Assembly: GCA_017411935.1 (NCBI GenBank)
Contig: JAFQPC010000216.1
Coordinates: 1-7,690, forward strand
Source: Clostridia bacterium
GTDB lineage: Bacteria; Bacillota; Clostridia; Oscillospirales; CAG-272
Length of the DNA: 7,690 nucleotides
Reading direction: 5' to 3'
Under the pieces are notes generated by a model. That model was not told the origin of the DNA, did not search any database, and saw nothing but the letters and a program-made list of their open reading frames with translations. This document shows, piece after piece, positions 1-5,461 of this stretch; position 1 is the stretch's first letter, and each line of letters begins with the position of its first letter. A program made the position numbers and the translations under genes.

Positions 1-360
1 CCCTCAGCAGTCGTGGAGTGTCCGAGTGCTTCGCCCTCGGTATGTCCACAGCCGTGCTTACAGGTCGAAGGCTCGGTACAGGTTGCCGCCGCCATATCGT
101 GCGCGTCGGGATCAATCTCACCGTACTCACTCTGGCAAACCGAGCAGTATGCCTTACTGGTACAGGTTGCCGCACGGTCACCCTCGGCAGTCGTGGAGTG
201 TTCGCAAGGTTCGCCTTCGGTATATCCACAGCCGTTCTTACAGGTCGAAGGCTCGGTGCAGGTCGCTTCTGACATATCGTGCGCGTCGGGATCGATCTCA
301 CCGTATTCGCACTGGCAAACCGAGCAGTATGCCTTTGTCATACAGGTTGCCGCGCGGTCG
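1..360. repeat. 180-bp tandem repeat inside the lipoprotein gene
   Basis: Bases 1-180 and 181-360 align without a gap at about 86% identity (25 mismatches by hand count). Exactly 60 codons are repeated, so the frame is kept. A third, much more diverged copy starts at 361, where the first 20 bases are nearly the same and similarity then fades. Mismatches cluster at a few sites, around 23-29, 84-90 and 156-160 of the unit. The pattern fits in-frame duplication followed by divergence, and further copies may lie beyond the left edge. Confidence 0.9.
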
Positions 361-671
361 CCCTCGGCATCCGTGGAGTGTCCGAGAGGATCGCCCTCGG
401 TAGCTCCGCAGGTCTTACAAATCTTAGGATCAATACAGGTCGCTGCTTTCCAATCGTGTCCAATCGCCTTACCTTCGGTCTCTTTACAGATCCGACAGGT
501 CTTGGGCGTGTCACAGTCAGCATCCAACCATCTGTGCGTATGCTCGGGCTCAAGCTCTTCGATTTCTTCGTCATCTACGACGGGAGTATCTTCCTCGCCG
601 CATGCAAAGAACGTAAGAGCCAACAGCAACACGAGCAAGAGCAACAATGTTTTTTTCATTACACTACTCAT
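1..671 (-). CDS. Cys/His-rich repeat lipoprotein (partial, C-terminus beyond left edge)
   Basis: Only the first 223 codons are present; the frame is open to the window edge. The N-terminus is Met-Ser-Ser-Val followed by a Lys-Lys charged start, a leucine-rich hydrophobic run and Phe-Phe-Ala-Cys, with Cys24 the likely lipidated residue (the lipobox is weak because Phe sits at -3). An acidic linker (about residues 25-42) leads into repeats of 26-33 residues. Most begin with His and carry an A-T-C / T-C / C-x-x-C or C-G core and a T-E-G ending. Two kinds of unit alternate, giving a 60-residue higher-order repeat (180 bp in the DNA). Similar Cys-rich repeats occur in secreted proteins of gut Firmicutes; the paired Cys and His suggest metal binding or disulphides, but no function is known to me. 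It lies 52 bp downstream of the EEP lipoprotein gene with no terminator between, so they are probably co-transcribed. An internal ATG at 659 is the alternative start. Confidence 0.8.
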   Translation of the reverse strand, partial: MSSVMKKTLLLLLVLLLALTFFACGEEDTPVVDDEEIEELEPEHTHRWLDADCDTPKTCRICKETEGKAIGHDWKAATCIDPKICKTCGATEGDPLGHSTDAEGDRAATCMTKAYCSVCQCEYGEIDPDAHDMSEATCTEPSTCKNGCGYTEGEPCEHSTTAEGDRAATCTSKAYCSVCQSEYGEIDPDAHDMAAATCTEPSTCKHGCGHTEGEALGHSTTAE

Positions 672-679
672 ATTCTTTT

Positions 680-685
680 CTCCTT
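680..685 (-). promoter_or_regulatory. Shine-Dalgarno site setting the start of the repeat lipoprotein
   Basis: On the minus strand AAGGAG lies 8 nt before the ATG at 671-669 but 20 nt before the in-frame ATG at 659-657. Spacing therefore favours the upstream start, which adds four residues (Met-Ser-Ser-Val) before the more typical Met-Lys-Lys signal-peptide opening. Confidence 0.7.
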
Positions 686-723
686 ACTACTGAGTATTTT
701 CTAATCTTTATCATTAAATCAAA

Positions 724-2520
724 TCAGTTTAATTCAAAATCCCCAAAAAACGGTTTGTGATCTGAAGTATTTTGAATAAACGTATCTTTGATTAAATAAC
801 CTGTTTTAAGTTCCGCAAAGGTTCGGTCGTACAAAACGAGATCAATCGCTCCGTTACCGAGATTTGCATTTTTCAGCGTCGTATCTCCTACGGTAGCTTC
901 ATAAGTAGCCGAGCCTTCCCCTGCGTTAAAGTCTCCCGTAACAAACAACGATGCGGTGTAATACGTGTCCTGCAGTTCGCGGATCACCTCGTTGACCGCT
1001 TGCGCCGCTGCCAGCTGTGCATCGGCATCTTTCGATATCGGATAATGAAGATTCAAAATGATCACCTTTTGAGTGGGATCATCGATCCTCGAAAAGAGCG
1101 CCCATTGCCAACGGTGCATCGTATCGTTAAAATTCATGGGATACATCGTGCCCTTTTCTTCCAGCTTCCACACGTTATGGCGGTAAACGATGGGATTCCA
1201 ATAGGTGTTTTGTGCCATTCCCTCGTATTCTACGAAGGTATATTCGCTCGAGATCATTTTCTTGAGCTCGGTGTGCATCAAGGCATCAACGTAAGTATAG
1301 CCTTCCTGCATTTCCTGCAAGCCGATGAAATCGGGCAGATACGCCATCATCATACTACCTTGCAGCTGCACGCGATGCTGCCACGTGATTCCCCTTTTTT
1401 CATCAAACTCTTTTCGTCCGTCGGCATCTCCTGCGCAGATGATGTTAGAGGTCATCACGCGGACGTAGGAATCATCATTCTTCGTTACGCAATTTGCCTT
1501 GTAGTCGGGCGTTTGGCGAATATTGATCGGAGTCGTTACCTTATCAAGATAAAGCTTATTCAGAGCGCCTCTGGCGTTGGAAGCAACCAGATAATTTTCA
1601 TAGGCAACGTAAATTTTCGTTCCCTCGCTCTTGATCGCAAACTCACCTTGCTTCAGCGTATCGTAAAGCGCTTGGCTTCCCGCTCGGCTCGTTTTGCCAA
1701 ACACGATCTCGCACTCCGCCTCCGTCGTAGCATCGGTCACCGTTCTCATCACAAGCCCCGTCTTTGCTCCGATCTCGGAAAGCAGATAGGTTGCCATATA
1801 GTGATCGATCGCAGTCATATCCTTTGGAAAAACAATTTTGTATTCCGCAAGATCTCTGCCAAGGATCTTTGGCGTGGTCGTAACGTAATTTTCAAGATTT
1901 TCCTCCAAGAAAAAGATCCTTGGATTCGGAACCTTGAACGTCACTCTGCCATGCTCTTTAACAAGATACCGAGCAAGACAACCCGACAAAAACTTTTGCT
2001 TTGATGCCGCCACGGCATCCTTGTGATTTCCTGTAATATGAATCTTGATATATTCCGAATTCACCGGACTCAGTCGGGAAAGCTTTCCGTTATAGGTCAG
2101 CGTTTCTCCGGGCCCCAACACCTTGCCCAAGGATTCGCCAAGAACGATCTGATTTTTCGAACCGACAGTTTCCTTGTTCGCGCTTTTAACATAAGTAAAG
2201 GCAACGCTCGTTCGCCCCTTAAGGTTCTCTGCAAATTCTTCCGCCAACGCATCATATTGCTCAGATGCCGCTACCACAACAAATTGCGGTGCACCGCCCT
2301 TGACGAGGTAGGTCCACTCATCTTCGGGGACCTTACTGTCGTCGATCGGATCCTTGGAGTCCTTTCCCTCATCCTCTTCCACGGGAGGTTTTGTCCAACC
2401 GCCCACCGTTGGATTATACTGAGACACAGAAGACGAAGAATCCTCCTCTACCGGCGCAGTACATCCCGTTGCCAACAACATCAGCAAAAACAGGAAGAAC
2501 GCCAAAAATCTTTTTACCAT
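724..2520 (-). CDS. Endonuclease/exonuclease/phosphatase-fold lipoprotein with duplicated N-terminal domain
   Basis: 598 residues. Residues 1-20 form a lipoprotein signal peptide (Met-Val-Lys-Arg, Phe/Leu-rich core, Leu-Ala-Thr-Gly-Cys20), followed by a Ser/Glu/Asp/Lys-rich tether to about 70. Residues about 78-200 and 225-330 look like two copies of one alpha/beta domain. The second resembles the N-terminal domain that often precedes the barrel in GH20/GH67-type glycosidases. Residues about 352-597 are a complete EEP domain: N359 (MTSN), E403 (LQEM), H492 (NLH), D530 and N532 (GDFN), D560 (AIDLV) and the closing S586-D587-H588. Every usual metal or catalytic residue is present, so it should be an active, surface-anchored Mg-dependent phosphodiesterase or phosphatase. 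Family members cut nucleic acids, sphingomyelin or inositol phosphates; the substrate here is unknown. It is the first gene of the left operon. Its Shine-Dalgarno is weak (AAAGGG, 14 nt from ATG). Confidence 0.9.
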   Translation of the reverse strand: MVKRFLAFFLFLLMLLATGCTAPVEEDSSSSVSQYNPTVGGWTKPPVEEDEGKDSKDPIDDSKVPEDEWTYLVKGGAPQFVVVAASEQYDALAEEFAENLKGRTSVAFTYVKSANKETVGSKNQIVLGESLGKVLGPGETLTYNGKLSRLSPVNSEYIKIHITGNHKDAVAASKQKFLSGCLARYLVKEHGRVTFKVPNPRIFFLEENLENYVTTTPKILGRDLAEYKIVFPKDMTAIDHYMATYLLSEIGAKTGLVMRTVTDATTEAECEIVFGKTSRAGSQALYDTLKQGEFAIKSEGTKIYVAYENYLVASNARGALNKLYLDKVTTPINIRQTPDYKANCVTKNDDSYVRVMTSNIICAGDADGRKEFDEKRGITWQHRVQLQGSMMMAYLPDFIGLQEMQEGYTYVDALMHTELKKMISSEYTFVEYEGMAQNTYWNPIVYRHNVWKLEEKGTMYPMNFNDTMHRWQWALFSRIDDPTQKVIILNLHYPISKDADAQLAAAQAVNEVIRELQDTYYTASLFVTGDFNAGEGSATYEATVGDTTLKNANLGNGAIDLVLYDRTFAELKTGYLIKDTFIQNTSDHKPFFGDFELN

Positions 2521-2591
2521 AACATTTATAAAAGCCCTTTTGCTGTAAAACTAAACCGCACAATATGTCAGTTTACTATTCTGCTTATAAA

Positions 2592-2620
2592 AGTATATCA
2601 AATTTTTTTCTTCTTGTCAA
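2592..2620 (-). promoter_or_regulatory. Sigma-A promoter of the EEP lipoprotein operon
   Basis: Minus strand: -35 TTGACA at 2620-2615, exact 17-bp spacer, -10 TATACT at 2597-2592 (one mismatch from consensus). Transcription should start near 2585, giving a leader of about 65 nt before the ATG at 2520. The spacer is A-rich. No other promoter is needed to explain expression of both lipoprotein genes. Confidence 0.85.
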
Positions 2621-2634
2621 GAAACATCAAGAAA
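2617..2634 (-). promoter_or_regulatory. Direct repeat overlapping the EEP promoter -35 box
   Basis: TTTCTTGA occurs twice on the minus strand, 10 bp apart (2634-2627 and 2624-2617), with the second copy overlapping the -35 hexamer. One helical turn of spacing at a -35 box suits a regulator site. No regulator for it is visible, and the region is of low complexity, so chance is possible. Confidence 0.3.
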
Positions 2635-2702
2635 AATTCATCTTTTCCGCCTCTTTTCGGCACTTTCCACAATTCGCCTCTCTTTTTTTGGAAAGAACGA
2701 AC

Positions 2703-2731
2703 AAAAAGGGGAGCGACATTGTCGCCCCCTT
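2703..2731 (-). terminator. Rho-independent terminator after the glycosidase-like gene
   Basis: Read on the minus strand, AAGGGGGCGAC and GTCGCTCCCC form a GC-rich stem with one bulged base and a tiny loop, followed directly by TTTTT (2707-2703). It begins 19 bp past the TAA stop at 2750-2752 and separates this gene from the EEP operon promoter. Confidence 0.85.
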
Positions 2732-2749
2732 GAAAGTATTTTGTGAATA

Positions 2750-4924
2750 TTACACGTTCTTTTTACGCAAACGCTCTGCCAGATAGTCACAGTTAACGAT
2801 CTTTTCCATCAGATTGCTTTTAGTATAGAAGTAGTGATTCGATGACTCGTAACCGATCGTCGCATTTCTTGCCATCAGATCCATTGCCTCGTAGGCAAGG
2901 CGCTTTTCGTCCTCAAGCACCGATCCATAATTACCCGCGGCACGTCCCGTCGCGATAAATGCGCATTGGTTATACACCCCGCGGAAGGTCACGTTACACG
3001 CCTCAGCAACATCGTAAAGCTCGTCAAGATACGGATTTTTCGAGATATCCACTTTTTTGAGAAGCTCAAAGCCTTCGTTCCATTTTTCCGACAGCTTGCG
3101 CATCTGATCGACGAAGATCTTCTCGGGGAAGAGATTTCTCCACTTGGTCAGGTCGTCGTAGGGATTGCACACCATCGTCGCTTCCATGCCCGTCGGTTCG
3201 GCATACAAGGGATTGGCAGGTGCGCAGGTCTGCGGTGCGTAATATGCCGTACGAACGCAGAACGGATATTCGGAGAACGCCTCAGAGAACAGGTGCAGTG
3301 CGCGGCTAAGCGTTGCAACGTCTGCCCCCGCAAAGATCTTTTCGTAGATCTCCGTAAGGCTCGGAATTTCTTTGCCCTTCTCACACATCAGCTTGATCAT
3401 CTCAAGGATCGGCGAGGGATAACCGCCAAGCGTCCAGGTATACATCAGACTTTCAACATCCCCCGTAGCAAGAATGTCCGAAATATGGCGATAGTGCTGT
3501 TCAAATACGGGAATATACGGTACGCTCGAGATCTCCCACGAGTTGTTGGCTTGGATCTTTGCCACCGACTTGTGCCCCGTTTTCGTTGCTTCTTTCCAAA
3601 GCTCACGGGAATAGTCGCTCGGACCCTCGATCGAGATCGAATAGTCCTCAACAAAGGTTTCAATTTCCTGAATCTTCTTGGACTGATGATGCTCACTGAC
3701 GTTCAGAAGCTTCACTTCTTTCGGAAGAAGTCGAACCGTTTCCTTTGCCGTTTCCACGTCCAGCCAGCTCCACGCATACGCCATTACCTCGATCTCGGGA
3801 TCGACCGAAGAAGCGCCCTCCCAGATCAGCCGATTGACCAGAGCAAAATTCTCAGCATTGGTATGTCCCTTACAATGCGGACAGTTGAGCTCGTCCTGCT
3901 CGTGCACGTGGCTCATGCAGTGCGTACGGTTTTCCGACGAAGTGATCGTAAAGAAGCCACCGAGTCCGGGTGCGTTTTTCACAAGAAACGCGACACTCTC
4001 GCGCAGATATTTCTGTACCCCCTCGGTGTGGATACAAAGCGAGGTAACACCAAATTCTTCGTGCACTTGACCGCGAATATCGGGACGGTTCTCCAAAAGC
4101 TCCGACGGAAGCGCGCGCGGCTCGTTGATGTAAAGATAAAGCTTCATTCCGTAGCGCGCCAGCTTTTCAATGAGATAGCGGACCCCCGCTAAGCGTTGCT
4201 CATAGCCTTCGCTCAGCTCGGGTAAAAATTCATACGGTGTCAGCTTGGTCATCACCGCCTGCGTCCAAACTCCGTTGATCCCCATACCCTGATAGGCACG
4301 GAGCATTTCCTCGGGGAACGAAACGTCGATCAGCTTCTTATCGAAGAAGGTGTCGCCGTAGAGCGCGCAATATGGATACAAAAAGCGCGTTTTCGTCTTC
4401 AATTCGGGCACGTCTCCCGTAGCGATCACCGTCTTTTGGAAGAAATCAAAGGGTTTTACGACAGTTTCGGGCATCTTCTTGTAGATCTCTTTGGTAATGC
4501 GTCGAATCTCGGCAGTTCTTCTTTTTCCTTCCTCGTCGAGTTCCTCAACGCGAAGGTGTCCCGAATCCGCCTTGAAGCGTCCGAGCTTATACCACAAAAA
4601 ATCATCCTCCTGGATGATGAACGCGAGATATTCCATCGTCCAGTCGAGAAGCACGCACATCTGCTCGTAGTCCAGAAGATGCCAACAGTTTCGGATCAGC
4701 GTGATATAGCCGCGCGTCCCCCATTCGGGCATTACCTCGACCGAAAGATCGAGTCCCATATCCTCTGCCATCTGAAGCACGACCGACGTTTCGGTCTCAA
4801 GCACCTCTGCCATCTTTTCGGGCGTCACGAGCCCCCAATTTCGGTAGATAAAGCACTGTGCTTTCGTCGGAAACCATTCAAAATTCAGGCAAACGCCCTC
4901 TCTGATCTCGGGAAGATTAATCAT
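2750..4924 (-). CDS. Cytoplasmic glycosidase-like TIM-barrel protein with N-terminal HTH-like segments
   Basis: 724 residues from ATG 4924; no signal peptide or membrane segment, so cytoplasmic. Residues about 33-58 (TPEKMAEVLETETSV then MGL) read like a helix-turn-helix. A second helical stretch follows (about 73-118, with W-H-L-L-D-Y-E-Q and E-D-D-F-L-W). I associate this N-terminal pattern with uncharacterised glycosidase-like proteins. From about 200 come barrel-type motifs: MGINGVWTQA (214-223), YGMKLYLYIN (258-267), GGFFTITSSEN with E331 as a catalytic candidate, H335-C336, then CPHC (348-351) and MAYAWSW (381-387). A later segment, WTLGGYPSP (497-505), is followed by an alpha-helical tail. 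The order resembles the GH20/GH67/DUF4838 group, where an E-N near a Cys pair sits on the barrel face. A sugar or uronic-acid derivative is a plausible substrate (inference); no exact family is assignable. It is transcribed alone, with its own promoter and terminator. Confidence 0.75.
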   Translation of the reverse strand: MINLPEIREGVCLNFEWFPTKAQCFIYRNWGLVTPEKMAEVLETETSVVLQMAEDMGLDLSVEVMPEWGTRGYITLIRNCWHLLDYEQMCVLLDWTMEYLAFIIQEDDFLWYKLGRFKADSGHLRVEELDEEGKRRTAEIRRITKEIYKKMPETVVKPFDFFQKTVIATGDVPELKTKTRFLYPYCALYGDTFFDKKLIDVSFPEEMLRAYQGMGINGVWTQAVMTKLTPYEFLPELSEGYEQRLAGVRYLIEKLARYGMKLYLYINEPRALPSELLENRPDIRGQVHEEFGVTSLCIHTEGVQKYLRESVAFLVKNAPGLGGFFTITSSENRTHCMSHVHEQDELNCPHCKGHTNAENFALVNRLIWEGASSVDPEIEVMAYAWSWLDVETAKETVRLLPKEVKLLNVSEHHQSKKIQEIETFVEDYSISIEGPSDYSRELWKEATKTGHKSVAKIQANNSWEISSVPYIPVFEQHYRHISDILATGDVESLMYTWTLGGYPSPILEMIKLMCEKGKEIPSLTEIYEKIFAGADVATLSRALHLFSEAFSEYPFCVRTAYYAPQTCAPANPLYAEPTGMEATMVCNPYDDLTKWRNLFPEKIFVDQMRKLSEKWNEGFELLKKVDISKNPYLDELYDVAEACNVTFRGVYNQCAFIATGRAAGNYGSVLEDEKRLAYEAMDLMARNATIGYESSNHYFYTKSNLMEKIVNCDYLAERLRKKNV

Positions 4925-4930
4925 AACAAG

Positions 4931-4937
4931 CACCTCT
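4931..4937 (-). promoter_or_regulatory. Shine-Dalgarno site placing the start at ATG 4924
   Basis: Minus-strand AGAGGTG lies 6 nt before the ATG at 4924-4922. A start at the in-frame GTG at 4933-4931 would fall inside this ribosome-binding sequence and have no site of its own, so the protein should begin Met-Ile-Asn-Leu-Pro. Confidence 0.75.
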
Positions 4938-4949
4938 GATTTTTGTAAA
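4938..4949 (-). promoter_or_regulatory. Possible regulator site in the leader of the glycosidase-like gene
   Basis: TTTACAAAAATC on the minus strand lies between the predicted start point and the ribosome-binding site. It differs by one extra A from TTTACAAAATC at 6727-6737 in the AraC/M24 promoter region. A regulator bound here could block transcription. The word is AT-rich, so chance is a real alternative. Confidence 0.25.
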
Positions 4950-4965
4950 TATTTCTACAAGGAAA

Positions 4966-4994
4966 ATTATACATAAAATTTCAAAGAATGTCAA
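4966..4994 (-). promoter_or_regulatory. Perfect-consensus sigma-A promoter of the glycosidase-like gene
   Basis: Minus strand: TTGACA at 4994-4989, 17-bp spacer, TATAAT at 4971-4966, with no mismatch to consensus. The start point would be near 4959, giving a leader of about 35 nt. A-/T-rich tracts just upstream (5000-5040, including ten consecutive T on this strand) may act as an UP element. A promoter this strong without an activator suggests control by repression or high basal expression. Confidence 0.9.
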
Positions 4995-5035
4995 GGACTT
5001 CTTTCAAATATAAAAAAAAAATACAAAAAGAAAAT

Positions 5036-5080
5036 AAAAAAAGACAATCGCCGAAGCCTGCGTCTGCAAGCTTCGGCGAT
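5036..5080 (-). terminator. Strong rho-independent terminator after the M24-like/ASRT operon
   Basis: On the minus strand ATCGCCGAAGC (5080-5070) pairs perfectly with GCTTCGGCGAT (5057-5047). The stem extends through a T-G wobble and TGC/GCA to an AGAC loop. TTTTTTT follows at 5042-5036, four bases after the stem, then further T-rich sequence. It starts 13 bp past the ASRT stop codon. Confidence 0.92.
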
Positions 5081-5093
5081 CCAATGCTTTGTT

Positions 5094-5459
5094 TTAATAC
5101 GCCATCGTCGTGTAGTATGCGAGGTTGGTCTGGCGGTTGTCGAGACGACCGTACTGAACGACGATCTTCTGCGAGCTCTCCAGCTTCATTGCATACTGCG
5201 TCTCAAGCGGTACAACGTAGCCACTCATATGCTCCGGAACGTTCATACGGAAGCACTTTACGCGCTTGGGCTCAACGATCCACTCGATACCCTCATACGC
5301 ATCTTTATCTGCGAAATAAATGGTGACCTTGATCTTTGCGACCTTGTCAGTATCATTCACGCAGATCACGCTCTCATGTCCCTTGAGCACGCCCTCGCCC
5401 TCAGGCGGAAGCTCGCAGTCGGGAATGATCCAATTCTTTTTTCCTACTACGTTTTTCAT
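5094..5459 (-). CDS. Anabaena sensory rhodopsin transducer (ASRT) family small-molecule-binding protein
   Basis: 121 residues, about the size of ASRT itself. Matches in family order: W10-x-I-P12 near the N-terminus, P18-P19, G27-H28-E29 then V-x-x-N35, the strand TIYFADKD (46-53), and the C-terminal signature V100-V101-Q102-Y-G-R105-L-D107-N-R109-Q110 followed by an A-Y-x-T-x-A-Y end. The Anabaena protein carries the equivalent R-L-D-S-R-Q and is a beta-sandwich tetramer that interacts with sensory rhodopsin. There is no rhodopsin gene here. Relatives in non-phototrophs have been proposed to bind sugars or related small molecules, which suits this setting better. No signal peptide, so cytoplasmic. 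Its ATG lies 2 bp after the M24-like stop codon and has no clear Shine-Dalgarno, which suggests translational coupling and a shared function. Confidence 0.88.
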   Translation of the reverse strand: MKNVVGKKNWIIPDCELPPEGEGVLKGHESVICVNDTDKVAKIKVTIYFADKDAYEGIEWIVEPKRVKCFRMNVPEHMSGYVVPLETQYAMKLESSQKIVVQYGRLDNRQTNLAYYTTMAY

Positions 5460-5461
5460 AC

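Noticed and set aside
1..360. CRISPR-like or intergenic repeat array
   Set aside because: The 180-bp units are contiguous, in frame with a lipoprotein gene and have no short repeat/spacer alternation.
1000..2004. Long plus-strand open frame of 334 codons opposite the EEP lipoprotein gene
   Set aside because: The minus strand encodes a complete EEP domain with all motifs; the plus frame has no recognisable domain, no ribosome-binding site found and antisense-like composition.
2966..4192. Long plus-strand open frame of 408 codons opposite the glycosidase-like gene
   Set aside because: It is Arg/His-rich with no domain pattern, while the opposite strand has a coherent protein with promoter, ribosome-binding site and terminator.
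4925..4933. GTG start at 4933 for the glycosidase-like gene
   Set aside because: The GTG is part of the AGAGGTG ribosome-binding sequence for the ATG at 4924.
5047..5080. Terminator acting also on the plus strand
   Set aside because: The hairpin is symmetric, but the plus side is followed by CCAATGCTTTG with no continuous T-tract, and no plus-strand gene ends here.
5094..5459. A light-sensing rhodopsin signalling system
   Set aside because: ASRT family membership alone is not evidence for phototransduction; no seven-helix retinal protein gene is in the window and the context is metabolic.
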